Positions 7,363 to 15,666 are shown, counted from the stretch's first letter. The stretch is 32,152 nt of DNA from Bradyrhizobium genosp. SA-3 (GCF_004212635.1 NZ_PSRT01000095.1:1-32152), one strand, 5' to 3'. Notes: generated by a model not told the origin, from the letters alone. Program-made: numbers and translations.

Positions 7363-7381
7363 GCAATCTTGGGGCAATTTT
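7363..7381 (+). promoter_or_regulatory. Candidate response-regulator site, proximal (tandem 8-mers, 11-bp period)
   Basis: GCAATCTT at 7363-7370 and GCAATTTT at 7374-7381 repeat the GCAATnTT unit of the distal site with the same 11-bp period and the same orientation. They lie 71-90 bp upstream of the mipA/ompV-like start. That suits activation from just upstream of a -35 region. A degenerate third copy (GGAATGTCGCG) may lie near 7336. The rest of the 312-bp region shows nothing else I can name. Confidence 0.5.
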
Positions 7382-7452
7382 GCCGGACCACATGCTGTGG
7401 CGTCTAACCACATCAGTCGACTCGGCCAGCAAGGCCGGTCCGGGGCCCCGTA

Positions 7453-8340
7453 ATGAAGCATTTTGACGAAGCCGCTCTCCGCCTCACGGTGAATGCGCGG
7501 CTGACGACCGCCTTCCTTGCCACACTCGGCGCGATCGTGACGATTCCTCCGTCCGCATCTGCGCAGACCGCGTTCACCCTGCCGGCGTCGCCGTTCGAGT
7601 TGCCGATGCTGCCATCGCCGTCCGGAAACTGGACAGTCATGGTCGGCATCGGCGGAGAATACACCCCGGATTTCGTCGGATCGAAGAACGGCAAGTTCAT
7701 GCCGATTCCGATCTTCACCATCCGCCGCGCCGGATCGATCGACCAGTTTCGCGGGCCGCGCGACAGCGCCAGCATCGCGCTACTCGACGTCGGCAATTTT
7801 CGCGCCGGGCCGGCGTTCAAGTACGTCTCTTCGCGCAAGAGCGACAAATATGCCGAGCTGACTGGCCTCGGCGACGTCAAGGCCGCATACGAGCTTGGCG
7901 GTTTCGTCGAGTATTATCCGGTCGACTGGCTGCGCCTGCGCAGCGAATTGCGCCAGGGCATGGGTGGCCATACCGGGACGGTCGCCGATGTCTCCGCTGA
8001 CGTCATCGTGCCGCTGATTCAAAGGCTCACCATCTCGGCCGGCCCGCGCTTCACCTGGAAAAGCACCAAGGCGACCGCGCCGTATTTCGGCGTCGACGCC
8101 GCGCAGACGCTGGCGTCGGGATTACCGATGTACGATGCCAAAGGCGGCGCGCACTCGGTCGGCTTCGGCAGTCAGATCTCCTACCGCATCAACCCGCAGT
8201 GGGAGGTCCATGCCTATGTCGAGTACGAGAAGCTGCTCGGTGACGCCGCGGACAGTCCGCTGGTGAAGCTGCGGGGATCGTCGAACCAGACCACCGTTGG
8301 GCTCGGTGCGTCCTATTCTTTCGATTTCAGGATTCGATAG
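7453..8340 (+). CDS. MipA/OmpV-family outer membrane protein
   Basis: This 295-residue protein has a signal peptide (to about residue 37, PPSASA then QTAF). The mature chain has the alternating pattern of outer-membrane beta strands and ends in an aromatic-rich strand (TTVGLGASYSFDFRIR). Family features visible are the N-terminal VGIGGEYTPDFVGSKNGKFMPIPIF (quoted in parts: GGEYTPDF, then the GSKNGK loop and PIPIF), the DVGNFRAGPAF strand and the C-terminal EYEKLLGDAADSPLV block. MipA/OmpV proteins act as scaffolds or channels at the outer membrane, and their genes are often paired with two-component systems, as here. Candidate regulator sites lie 72-160 bp upstream. It is followed after 6 bp by the next gene, so the two are almost certainly one operon. 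Confidence 0.9.
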   Translation: MKHFDEAALRLTVNARLTTAFLATLGAIVTIPPSASAQTAFTLPASPFELPMLPSPSGNWTVMVGIGGEYTPDFVGSKNGKFMPIPIFTIRRAGSIDQFRGPRDSASIALLDVGNFRAGPAFKYVSSRKSDKYAELTGLGDVKAAYELGGFVEYYPVDWLRLRSELRQGMGGHTGTVADVSADVIVPLIQRLTISAGPRFTWKSTKATAPYFGVDAAQTLASGLPMYDAKGGAHSVGFGSQISYRINPQWEVHAYVEYEKLLGDAADSPLVKLRGSSNQTTVGLGASYSFDFRIR

Positions 8341-8346
8341 CTCGCC

Positions 8347-9087
8347 ATGCGCCGCATTGCTTTTCTATGGATTGGCTTAGCCGCCGCTTGCGTCGCTCTC
8401 GGCGCCGCCGCGGCGTTCGAGACGCGCACCAGCCGCCTCCAGGCGATCAAGACCGTCGGTATCGTCTCGGCGATCGGCGAGGAGATGAGCCTGACGCAAG
8501 CCGGCCTGACGGGCCTTGGCAACACTGGGCAGAACGTCCCGATCAGCGCATGGGGGCTGGACGAGATGATCGTGCAGCAGGCGACGAGGCTGCTGAGCGG
8601 ACGTTTTCGCGTGCAGCCGGTGAACTACAGGCGCGCAGCCTTCGCCGCGATCAGGGACTCGGCGGTTGCACCCGTCAATCTCCTGCGCAGTGATCCGTTC
8701 AAGGAGCTGGTTCGCAGCGATGTCAACCCGCAGGGGCTGGATGCCTACATCGTCATTACACGAGCAAAATCGAAGCTTGGAAACGGCCGGGCCGTCGAGG
8801 GCATAGGATTCGCGGAATACCGGACGCTGCTTGCAAACTACGGCCTGATCCACGCCCTGTACGAGATCCGCGTGATCGAGGGCAAGTCGTTCGACGTGAT
8901 CGAGAAGAGGGCGGCAGCGCCGCTCGACAACACCGGGACCATGAGGATCGCCGGTCCGAGCGGCGCGATCGACGACACGTTTGACGGTCCGGCGTCAAGC
9001 GAACGGTTGCGCGCGGCGATCGCCGATCTCATCACGCGCAGCCTGCCTGTCACGCTGGGCGACATGCACCTGATCGACAGTCAGTGA
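8347..9087 (+). CDS. Exported protein of unknown function, in operon with the MipA/OmpV-like gene
   Basis: This 246-residue protein begins with an N-terminal hydrophobic signal (MRRIAFLWIGLAAACVALGAAAAF), so it is exported or membrane-anchored. C15 follows three alanines, but the residues after it are still hydrophobic, so a lipoprotein is unlikely. The mature part looks like a mixed alpha/beta domain (KTVGIVSAIGEEMSLTQAGLTGLGN; LDAYIVITRAKSK; LIHALYEIRVIEG). It includes a long helix near the end (SSERLRAAIADLITRSLP). I do not recognise the family. The 6-bp spacing from the outer-membrane gene suggests a shared envelope role under the same two-component control. Its stop codon lies in a hairpin shared with the convergent garD gene. 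Confidence 0.75.
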   Translation: MRRIAFLWIGLAAACVALGAAAAFETRTSRLQAIKTVGIVSAIGEEMSLTQAGLTGLGNTGQNVPISAWGLDEMIVQQATRLLSGRFRVQPVNYRRAAFAAIRDSAVAPVNLLRSDPFKELVRSDVNPQGLDAYIVITRAKSKLGNGRAVEGIGFAEYRTLLANYGLIHALYEIRVIEGKSFDVIEKRAAAPLDNTGTMRIAGPSGAIDDTFDGPASSERLRAAIADLITRSLPVTLGDMHLIDSQ

Positions 9088-9106
9088 GGCCGGCTCGCCA
9101 GCCTCA
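9085..9106. terminator. Bidirectional hairpin built from two convergent stop codons
   Basis: TGAGGC (9085-9090) pairs with GCCTCA (9101-9106), with an inner GGC/GCC. The left end TGA is the stop codon of the plus-strand gene. The right end TCA is the complement of the TGA stop of garD. The compact stem lies exactly at the convergent junction, where the genes are separated by only 16 bp. There is no T-run, so efficiency is uncertain. Confidence 0.45.
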
Positions 9107-10645
9107 GGTCACCGGCGCCGGATTGAACAGCGTGAGATCGTTGTGGATGCCCCAGCGGTCCGACCACGGCTTGGTCCGGCCAGAGGCGACGTCGAGGATC
9201 AGGCGGAACAGGTCCCAGCCGCATTGCTCGATGGTCTTCTCGCCGGTGGCGATGCGGCCGGCGTCGAAGTCGATCAGGTCCTTCCAGCGGCGGGCGAGCT
9301 CGCTGCGCGTCGCGACCTTGATCACGGGCGCGGCCGCAAGGCCGTAGGGCGTGCCGCGGCCGGTGGTGAAGACTTGCAGCGTCATGCCGGAGGCGAGCTG
9401 GAGCGTGCCGCAGATGAAGTCGGAAGCTGGCGTTGCCGCGAACAGCATGCCCTTCTGCGTCGCCTTCTCGCCAGGCGAGAGCACGCCGGTGATGACAGAC
9501 GATCCGGACTTGACGATCGAGCCCAGCGACTTCTCGACGATGTTGGCGAGGCCGCCCTTCTTGTTGCCTGGCGTGGTGTTGGCGCTGCGGTCGGCGCCGC
9601 CGCGGGCGAGATAGGAGTCGTACCAGGCCATCTCGCGCACCAGCGCGCGGCCGACGTCCTCGTTGATCGCGCGCCGCGTCAGGAGCTGGATGGCGTCGCG
9701 CACTTCCGTCACTTCCGAGAACATCACGGTGGCACCGGCGCGCACCAGGAGGTCCGCGGCAAAACCGACGGCGGGGTTCGCGGTGACGCCGGAGAAAGCG
9801 TCGCTGCCGCCGCATTGCAGGCCGATGACGAGGTCGGAGGCCGGGCAGGTCTCGCGCCTGCGGGTGTTGAGCACCTTCAGCCGCGCCTCGGCCTGAGTCA
9901 TGATCGCATCGACGATCGCGCCAAAGCCGTCGAAGGCTTCGTCCTGCATGCGCACGATGGCATCGCTGACGCCTTCCGGCACCAGCCGCTCGGGCGCGAG
10001 CTTCTCGCAGCCGAGGCCGACGACCAGAATCTCGCCGCCGAAATTAGGGTTGAGCGCGATGTTCTGCAGCGTGCGGATCGGCACCACAGCGTCGGGCGCG
10101 GTGATGGCGACGCCGCAGCCATAGGCGTGCGTCAGCGGCACGACGTCGTCGACGTTCGGGTACTTCGGCAAGAGCTCGGCGCGGATGCGTTTGACCGCAT
10201 ACTCCATCGTGCCCTTGACGCATTGCACGGAGGAGGAGATGCCGAGGATGTTCTTGGTGCCGACCGAGCCGTCGGGATTGCGATAGCCCTCGAAGGTGAA
10301 ACCTTCGAGCGGCGGCAGCGGCGCCGGGACGGCGGTCGAGATTTCGAGCTTGTCGAGGGCAGGGGCCTCCGGCATGCGAATGCGGGCTTCGTCCACCCAT
10401 TCGCCGGCCAGGATCGGCGACAGCGCGTAGCCGATCACCTCGCCATAGCGGACGATCGGCGCGTCTTGTGCGATGTCGACCAGCGCCGTCTTGTGTCCCT
10501 GCGGCACGAAGGCGCGCAGCGTCAGCCCGCAGGCGAAGCGGGAGCCGGCGGGAAGCCCGAAATCATTGACGACGATCGCGACATTGTCGCGCTCGTTGAG
10601 CTTGATGTAGCGGGGCTGCTCTTTCGCTGCGACTGACTGGTCCAT
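9104..10645 (-). CDS. garD: Galactarate dehydratase (UxaA/GarD family)
   Basis: This 513-residue enzyme is predicted to dehydrate galactarate to 5-dehydro-4-deoxy-D-glucarate, using iron. The N-terminal SAF-like domain (about 12-85, YIKLNERDNVAIVVNDFGLPAG) is followed by the UxaA core, with TFEGYRNPDGSVGTKNILGI, HAYGCG, GLGCE and LQCGGSDAFSGVTANPA (quoted in parts). Conserved cysteines in GCG, GCE and QCGGSD fit metal binding. The length is close to E. coli GarD (about 523) and longer than altronate dehydratase. A start 63 bp upstream lies inside a repeat, and GAGG precedes the ATG at 10645, so the shorter form is used. It is the last gene of the hexarate locus, separated from the dehydrogenase by a palindromic repeat. 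Altronate dehydratase is the main alternative, but the neighbours favour galactarate. Confidence 0.85.
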   Translation of the reverse strand: MDQSVAAKEQPRYIKLNERDNVAIVVNDFGLPAGSRFACGLTLRAFVPQGHKTALVDIAQDAPIVRYGEVIGYALSPILAGEWVDEARIRMPEAPALDKLEISTAVPAPLPPLEGFTFEGYRNPDGSVGTKNILGISSSVQCVKGTMEYAVKRIRAELLPKYPNVDDVVPLTHAYGCGVAITAPDAVVPIRTLQNIALNPNFGGEILVVGLGCEKLAPERLVPEGVSDAIVRMQDEAFDGFGAIVDAIMTQAEARLKVLNTRRRETCPASDLVIGLQCGGSDAFSGVTANPAVGFAADLLVRAGATVMFSEVTEVRDAIQLLTRRAINEDVGRALVREMAWYDSYLARGGADRSANTTPGNKKGGLANIVEKSLGSIVKSGSSVITGVLSPGEKATQKGMLFAATPASDFICGTLQLASGMTLQVFTTGRGTPYGLAAAPVIKVATRSELARRWKDLIDFDAGRIATGEKTIEQCGWDLFRLILDVASGRTKPWSDRWGIHNDLTLFNPAPVT

Positions 10646-10667
10646 CTGCTCTTGCCTCAGAGACTGA

Positions 10668-10761
10668 ATCGTAGGGTGGGCAAAGGCGCAACGCGCCGTG
10701 CCCACCATGCTTCACACCGAAGATAAGCGGTGGGCACGCTTCGCTTTGCCCACCCTACGAT
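10668..10761. repeat. Palindromic intergenic repeat (two nested inverted arms)
   Basis: The outer arms at 10668-10685 and 10744-10761 are 18-bp perfect inverted repeats (ATCGTAGGGTGGGCAAAG and its complement). The inner arms at 10697-10706 and 10729-10738 are 10 bp (CGTGCCCACC and GGTGGGCACG). The GTAGGGTGGGCAAAG end is one I recall as an abundant repeat in Bradyrhizobium. It separates the semialdehyde dehydrogenase gene from garD and could weaken transcription between them. Confidence 0.8.
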
Positions 10762-10779
10762 ATCTACGATATCGGCCCA

Positions 10780-12228
10780 TCAACCCGGATTGGTATAGGC
10801 CGTCTTCACCGCAGTGTAGAACTCGCGGGCATAGGAACCCTGCTCGCGGGCGCCGTAGCTCGAACCCTTCCGGCCGCCGAACGGCACGTGATAGTCGACG
10901 CCGGCGGTCGGCAGATTGACCATCACCATGCCCGACTCGCTGTTGCGCTTGTAGTGCGAGGCGTATTTCAGGCTGGTGGTGCAAATGCCGGAGGCGAGGC
11001 CGAACTCGGTGTCGTTGGAGATCGCCAGCGCCTCTTCGTAGTTCTTGGCGCGGATCACGGCGGCGACGGGGCCGAAGATTTCCTCACGCGCGATGCGCAT
11101 GTTGTTGTTGACTTCGGTGAACAGCGCCGGCTGGAGGTAATGGCCGGGCGTCTCGCGCTTGAGCAACTCGCCGCCCCACGCAAGCTTGGCGCCCTCGTCC
11201 TGGCCAATCTTGATGTAGCGCAGGTCCTGGTCGAGTTGGCTCTGGTCGACCACCGGGCCGATATGCACGCCGGCCTTGAGTGCGTCGTCGACCGACAGGC
11301 CCTTCAGGCGCTCGGCCATCGCCGCGACGAAGCGGTCATGGATGCCTTCGGTGACGATCAGGCGGGACGAGGCGGTGCAGCGCTGTCCCGTCGAGAAATA
11401 GGCACCGTTGACGGCGACCTCGACGGCGGTCTTGAGGTCGGCGTCGTCGAGCACGACCAGCGGATTCTTGCCGCCCATCTCGAGCTGGAATTTCTTCATC
11501 GGATTCGACAGCACGCAGGCCTGCGCGATCTTGCGGCCGGTCTGCACCGAACCGGTGAAGGAGATCGCCGCTACATCCGGATGATCGAGCAGAGTTTGGC
11601 CGACCACCGAACCGGAACCGACCACGAGGTTGAACACGCCGGCGGGAATACCGGAGCGGGTGATGATCTCGGCGAGCGCATGGCCAGAGCCGGGCACCAG
11701 CTCCGCCGGCTTGAACACCACCGTGTTGCCGTAGCAAAGCGCGGGCGCGATCTTCCAGGCGGGGATTGCGATCGGGAAATTCCAGGGCGTGATCATGCCG
11801 ACAACGCCCACCGGCTCACGGGTGAGCTCGACGTCGAGGCCGGGACGCACCGAGGCGCCCTTCTCGCCGATCAGGCGCAGCGCTTCACCGGCGAAGAACG
11901 CGAAGATCTGGCCGGCGCGGGCGACCTCGCCGATGCCTTCCGGCAGCGTCTTGCCTTCCTCGCGCGCGAGCAGGCGGCCGAGCTCTTCCTTGCGGGCGAG
12001 GATTTCGAGAGAAATCTTGTTCAGCGCGTCATAGCGCTCCTGCGGCGTCGAGCGCGCCCAGGCGGGGAAGGCGGCTTTGGCGGCGGCGATCGCCTTCTCG
12101 GTCTGCGCCTTGTCGGCCTTGGCATATTCGCCGACGAGGTCGTTGGTGTTGGAGGGGTTGATGTTCCTGGTGACGCCGGAGCCGTCGACCCATTCGCCGC
12201 CGATGAAGTTCTTCAGGATTGCAGTCAT
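10780..12228 (-). CDS. 2-oxoglutarate semialdehyde dehydrogenase (ALDH superfamily)
   Basis: This 482-residue aldehyde dehydrogenase is predicted to oxidise 2,5-dioxovalerate (2-oxoglutarate semialdehyde) to 2-oxoglutarate with NAD(P)+. N150 in the PWNFP motif, general base E250 in QLEMGGKNP and catalytic C284 in GQRCTASSR are all present, as is the C-terminal PFGGRKGSS motif. The length is normal. General ALDH motifs do not fix the substrate. The assignment rests on position, directly after kdgD and gudD, where this activity completes the pathway to the TCA cycle, and on the GQRCTASSR context common in this subgroup. A strong GGAGG lies six bases before the ATG. It follows gudD by 24 bp and is surely co-transcribed with it. 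Confidence 0.88.
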   Translation of the reverse strand: MTAILKNFIGGEWVDGSGVTRNINPSNTNDLVGEYAKADKAQTEKAIAAAKAAFPAWARSTPQERYDALNKISLEILARKEELGRLLAREEGKTLPEGIGEVARAGQIFAFFAGEALRLIGEKGASVRPGLDVELTREPVGVVGMITPWNFPIAIPAWKIAPALCYGNTVVFKPAELVPGSGHALAEIITRSGIPAGVFNLVVGSGSVVGQTLLDHPDVAAISFTGSVQTGRKIAQACVLSNPMKKFQLEMGGKNPLVVLDDADLKTAVEVAVNGAYFSTGQRCTASSRLIVTEGIHDRFVAAMAERLKGLSVDDALKAGVHIGPVVDQSQLDQDLRYIKIGQDEGAKLAWGGELLKRETPGHYLQPALFTEVNNNMRIAREEIFGPVAAVIRAKNYEEALAISNDTEFGLASGICTTSLKYASHYKRNSESGMVMVNLPTAGVDYHVPFGGRKGSSYGAREQGSYAREFYTAVKTAYTNPG

Positions 12229-12252
12229 CTCGTTCCTCCAAAGGAAGTGTTC

Positions 12253-13611
12253 TTAACGCACGAGGCACGGACGCTTGTCGTCGAAGGTCCAGCCGGGGAT
12301 CAGGTCCTGCATGGCAATAGCGTCATCGCGGGCGCCAAGTCCATGCTGCTTGTAGAGGTCATGCGCAGCGTCGATGGCCGCCCTGTCGATTTCGATACCC
12401 AGGCCCGGCCTGTCGGGAACGGCAATCTTGCCGCCCTTGATCTGGAGCGGCTCTTTGGTCAGTGCCTGGCCATCCTGCCAGATCCAGTGGGTGTCGATGG
12501 CGGTGACCTTGCCGGGGGCGGCGGCGCCGACATGGGTGAACATGGCGAGCGAAATATCGAAATGGTTGTTGGAGTGCGAGCCCCAGGTCAGGCCGTTGTC
12601 GCGGCAGGTCTGGGCGACGCGGACCGAGCCCTGCATGGTCCAGAAATGGGGATCGGCGAGCGGAATGTCCACCGCACCGAGACGCAGCGCATGGGAAAGC
12701 TGCCGCCAGTCGGTGGCGATCATGTTGGTCGCGGTCGGCAAGCCCGTGGCGCGCCGGAACTCGGCCATGATCTCACGGCCGGAGAAGCCGGCCTCGGCGC
12801 CGCAGGGGTCCTCAGCGTAAGCGAGGATGCCGTGCATGTCCTTGCAAAGCCTGACAGCCTCGTCGAGCGACCAGGCGCCGTTGGGATCGAGCGTCACGCG
12901 CGCGTTGGGGAAGCGCTTGGCAATCGCGGCGACGGCCTCGATCTCCTGCTCGCCGCGGAGCACGCCGCCCTTGAGCTTGAAATCGGCGAATCCGTAATGA
13001 TCGTGGGTCGCTTCGGCCAGGCGCACCACGGTCTCGGGCGTCATCGCCACCTGATGGCGGAGGTTGAACCATTCCGCCTTGCCGATCTCGCCTTCCACAT
13101 AGGGCAGGCGGGACTTGCTGATGTCGCCAACGAAGAAGAGATAGCCGAGTGTCTCGACGCTCCTGCGCTGCTGGCCTTCGCCGAGCAGCGCCGCGACGGG
13201 AAGATTAAGATGTTGGCCGAGCAAATCGAGCAACGCGGATTCGATCGCCGTGACCGCGTGGATCATGACGCGAAGATCAAACGTCTGCTTGCCGCGGCCG
13301 CCGGCATCGCGGTCGGCGAAGGCGGTACGGATATCGGCGAGGATGTTGTTCATCGCGCCGAGGGTCTTGCCGATCACGAGATCGCGGGCGTCCTGGAGCG
13401 TCTGCCAGATCTTTTGTCCGCCCGGCACCTCACCGACGCCGGTGTGACCGGAATTGTCGGTGAGGATGACGATGTTGCGGGTGAAGAACGGCGCATGTGC
13501 GCCGCTCAAATTGAGGAGCATGCTGTCGCGGCCCGCGACCGGGATCACCTGCATCGCCGTGACGACCGGTGCGCCAGCGACTGGCGCGCCGGAGATCTCA
13601 GTCTGGGCCAT
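12253..13611 (-). CDS. gudD: Glucarate dehydratase (enolase superfamily)
   Basis: This 452-residue enzyme is predicted to dehydrate D-glucarate (and L-idarate) to 5-dehydro-4-deoxy-D-glucarate, using Mg2+. The superfamily residues can be placed: the KxK base pair K212/K214 in FKLKGG, metal ligands D242 (LDPNGAW), E267 (AEDP) and N296 (TNM), and D320 with H346 (GSHSNNH) as the His-Asp dyad. FKLKGG, DPNGAWSLDEA and AEDPCG, together with the length, are characteristic of GudD rather than mandelate racemase or galactarate dehydratases of the same superfamily. AGGAGG precedes the ATG. It lies 25 bp after kdgD and 24 bp before the dehydrogenase, in one operon. Confidence 0.93.
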   Translation of the reverse strand: MAQTEISGAPVAGAPVVTAMQVIPVAGRDSMLLNLSGAHAPFFTRNIVILTDNSGHTGVGEVPGGQKIWQTLQDARDLVIGKTLGAMNNILADIRTAFADRDAGGRGKQTFDLRVMIHAVTAIESALLDLLGQHLNLPVAALLGEGQQRRSVETLGYLFFVGDISKSRLPYVEGEIGKAEWFNLRHQVAMTPETVVRLAEATHDHYGFADFKLKGGVLRGEQEIEAVAAIAKRFPNARVTLDPNGAWSLDEAVRLCKDMHGILAYAEDPCGAEAGFSGREIMAEFRRATGLPTATNMIATDWRQLSHALRLGAVDIPLADPHFWTMQGSVRVAQTCRDNGLTWGSHSNNHFDISLAMFTHVGAAAPGKVTAIDTHWIWQDGQALTKEPLQIKGGKIAVPDRPGLGIEIDRAAIDAAHDLYKQHGLGARDDAIAMQDLIPGWTFDDKRPCLVR

Positions 13612-13636
13612 CGCACGCTCCTCCTGTTATCGTCCG

Positions 13637-14581
13637 TTATTCTGCCGCCTGTTGTGTCGATCGGATGGCGGGCAGATTCTTCACCAGCGCCGTCAGTTCC
13701 GCCGTCTCCTGCTCGGTGAGATCGGTGAGCGGCGGACGGACCGGACCGGAATCGCGGCCGATCACCTTCACGCCGGCCTTGATGATCGAAACCGCATAGC
13801 CCTTCTTGCGGTTGCGGATCGCAATCAGCGGCAGGATGAAGTTCTTCAGGCCGGCATGGATCGTCTCGTGGTCGCGCTTGCGCACGGCGGCGTAGAAGTT
13901 GGTGGCGAATTCCGGCACGAAGTTGAATACGGCCGAGGAATAGGTCGTCACGCCCATGTCGAGATAGGGCAGCGCGAAGGTCTCCGCGGTCGGCAGGCCG
14001 CCGATATAGGTGAGGCGGTCGCCGAGCTTGGTGTAGACGCGGGTCATCAGCTCGATGTCGCCGATGCCGTCCTTGTAGCCGACGAGGTTCGGACAGCGCT
14101 CGGCAAGGCGCGCGAGCGTGTCGGGTTGGAGGATGGCGTTGTCGCGGTTGTAGACGATGACGCCGATCTTCACGGCGGCGCAGACCGCCTCGACATGGGC
14201 GGCGAGGCCCTCCTGCTCGGAATGGGTGAGATAGGGCGGCAGCAGCAACAGGCCGTCGGCGCCGGCCTTCTCGGCGCCAACGGCGATCTCGCGGGCGATC
14301 GCGGTGCCGTAGCCGGTGCCGGCGAGCACGGGCACGCGGCCCTTGGTTTCCTCGACGGCGATCTTGACGATCTGCGGAACCTCGGTCGGCGTCAGCGAGA
14401 AGAACTCGCCGGTGCCGCCAGCGGCGAACAGGCCGGCGACGTCATAGCCGCACAGCCAGTCCATGTTGGCTCGGTAGGTCGCCTCATCGAAGGAGTAGTC
14501 AGCCCTGAACGGCGTGACGGGGAAGGACAGGAGGCCAGATCCGATTTTCTGGGCCATTTCCTGCGGGGTCATCTTGCTCAT
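13637..14581 (-). CDS. kdgD: 5-dehydro-4-deoxyglucarate dehydratase (DHDPS/NAL family)
   Basis: This 314-residue (beta/alpha)8 enzyme is predicted to dehydrate and decarboxylate 5-dehydro-4-deoxy-D-glucarate to 2-oxoglutarate semialdehyde, water and CO2. The Schiff-base lysine is K170 in VGYKDGIGD and the catalytic tyrosine Y144 in VIVYNRDN. The substrate loop FAAGGTGEFFSL (52-63) carries the GGTGE variant of the GTTGE motif that marks KdgD rather than dihydrodipicolinate synthase. It is the first enzyme gene of the operon kdgD-gudD-dehydrogenase(-garD). GGGAG lies ten bases before the ATG. The 123-bp gap upstream contains a 30-bp motif shared with the importer promoter and a leader hairpin (GGACGC at 14612-14617, GCGTCC at 14626-14631). 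Confidence 0.94.
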   Translation of the reverse strand: MSKMTPQEMAQKIGSGLLSFPVTPFRADYSFDEATYRANMDWLCGYDVAGLFAAGGTGEFFSLTPTEVPQIVKIAVEETKGRVPVLAGTGYGTAIAREIAVGAEKAGADGLLLLPPYLTHSEQEGLAAHVEAVCAAVKIGVIVYNRDNAILQPDTLARLAERCPNLVGYKDGIGDIELMTRVYTKLGDRLTYIGGLPTAETFALPYLDMGVTTYSSAVFNFVPEFATNFYAAVRKRDHETIHAGLKNFILPLIAIRNRKKGYAVSIIKAGVKVIGRDSGPVRPPLTDLTEQETAELTALVKNLPAIRSTQQAAE

Positions 14582-14664
14582 GGGCGCGGCTCCCTTCTTG
14601 CGTGTTGTGGAGGACGCAAGCCTGCGCGTCCATGAGCCGGTGTTTAGGAGACCGTTCGATGCGC

Positions 14665-14694
14665 GTCCAAGCCAAAGCCTATATCGACTGATGC
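14665..14694 (-). promoter_or_regulatory. Shared 30-bp hexarate motif, kdgD copy
   Basis: Read on the minus strand, this runs from GCATCAGTCGATATAGGC to CTTGGAC. Aligned without gaps to the copy upstream of the importer (17151-17180), 22 of 30 bases agree: GCATC, TCGATA and CTTGGAC are identical. Its downstream end lies 83 nt before the kdgD ATG. The TTGGAC end could serve as a -35 element, with TAAACA 18 bp further on as a poor -10. It is the most likely operator/promoter of the locus; the LysR protein encoded between the two targets is the obvious candidate regulator. Confidence 0.55.
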
Positions 14695-14695
14695 A

Positions 14696-14710
14696 GATTG
14701 AGTATCAATC
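14696..14710. promoter_or_regulatory. Perfect dyad next to the kdgD motif
   Basis: GATTGA-N3-TCAATC is a perfect 6-bp inverted repeat one base upstream of the shared motif, and it overlaps the stop codon of the LysR gene (14705-14707). LysR regulators usually occupy two neighbouring sites, so this could be the recognition site. It does not fit the strict T-N11-A form, and no equivalent was seen at the importer promoter, so the assignment is weak. Confidence 0.3.
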
Positions 14711-15610
14711 CTCCGCCACCTCCACGGAGGACAATTCACCGGCAATTTTGACGAGGGCCGAGAGCAACGGATTCTCGTCGTCGCGGCGCCAGACCATGAA
14801 GAGCTCGACGGGAACGCGCGTACGCAGCTTCAGCGGCCGCAACCGCACGTCGGCGATCTTCAGGCTTGCCGCCGCCGCCGGCACGATGGCGAGGCCGAGG
14901 CCGGCACGCACCATGGCGAGGATCGAATGGATCTGGCTGAGATGCTGGACGTAGCGCGGCAGCACGTCGGCGCGGGTGAACAGCGCCACAAGCAGATCGT
15001 GGAAGTAGCGGCTCTCATAGGGCGAATACATCACGAAGGGCTGGTCGTCGAAATCCTTGATGGTGATGCCGTCGGCGCCCGCCAGCGGATGTTTCTTGGG
15101 GATCGCCGCGAGCAGGGGCTCGGCGACGACGCGGCGGCTGGCAAGCTCCGGCCGCGCGATCGGCGGCCTGAGCAAGCCGGCGTCGATCTGGCCCGAGGTC
15201 AGCGCCTCGAACTGGTCGCCGGACACCATCTCCTTCAGCGAGAAGTCCACCTCCGGCAGCTTGGCGCGGCAGGCGGCAACGAGCTCGGGCAGGAAGCCAT
15301 AAGCCGCGGCGGCCGTGAAGCCGATCTTCAGCGAGCCTGTCTTGCCGAGCGCGATGCGGCGGGCGACTTGCGAGGCGCTTTCTGCAAGCTTGAGGATGCG
15401 CCGCGCCTCCGGCAGAAAGCTGCGCCCCGCAGGCGTCAGGCGCACCGAGCGGCTGGTGCGCTCCAGAAGCGGCGCATCGATGATGTGCTCGAGCACCTGG
15501 ATCTGCCGGGACAGTGGCGGCTGGGTCATGTTCAGCCGCGCGGCGGCGCGGCCGAAATGCAGTTCCTCCGCCACCGTGACGAAACAGCGGAGCTGGTTGA
15601 GGTCGAACAT
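14705..15610 (-). CDS. LysR-type transcriptional regulator of the hexarate locus
   Basis: The 301-residue protein starting MFDLNQLRCFVTVAEE has the N-terminal winged helix-turn-helix of the family (about 1-60; FGRAAARLNMTQPPLSRQIQVLE). A linker helix and a periplasmic-binding-like effector domain (about 90-295) follow. A start 48 bp upstream would add residues not seen in the family, and AAGG precedes the chosen ATG. It lies between the importer and the enzyme genes on the same strand, so it probably controls both, with glucarate, galactarate or a pathway intermediate as inducer. An intrinsic terminator upstream separates it from the importer transcript. A palindrome 9 bp before its ATG may allow autoregulation. 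Confidence 0.9.
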   Translation of the reverse strand: MFDLNQLRCFVTVAEELHFGRAAARLNMTQPPLSRQIQVLEHIIDAPLLERTSRSVRLTPAGRSFLPEARRILKLAESASQVARRIALGKTGSLKIGFTAAAAYGFLPELVAACRAKLPEVDFSLKEMVSGDQFEALTSGQIDAGLLRPPIARPELASRRVVAEPLLAAIPKKHPLAGADGITIKDFDDQPFVMYSPYESRYFHDLLVALFTRADVLPRYVQHLSQIHSILAMVRAGLGLAIVPAAAASLKIADVRLRPLKLRTRVPVELFMVWRRDDENPLLSALVKIAGELSSVEVAED

Positions 15611-15618
15611 CGATACAT

Positions 15619-15636
15619 GCCTTAGATGGATAAGGC
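15619..15636. promoter_or_regulatory. Palindrome just upstream of the LysR gene
   Basis: GCCTTA and TAAGGC form a perfect 6-bp dyad with a 6-bp centre, ending nine bases before the ATG and overlapping the ribosome binding site AAGG. A protein bound here, or the RNA hairpin itself, would limit translation or transcription of the regulator. Autoregulation is an inference. Confidence 0.35.
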
Positions 15637-15666
15637 GTTTCCCCGGCACTTCTAGCATCGATCACA

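Noticed and set aside
10888..13719. A 943-codon open frame on the plus strand antisense to the dehydrogenase and gudD
   Set aside because: It mirrors two well-supported enzymes with all catalytic residues; long antisense frames are expected in high-GC DNA.
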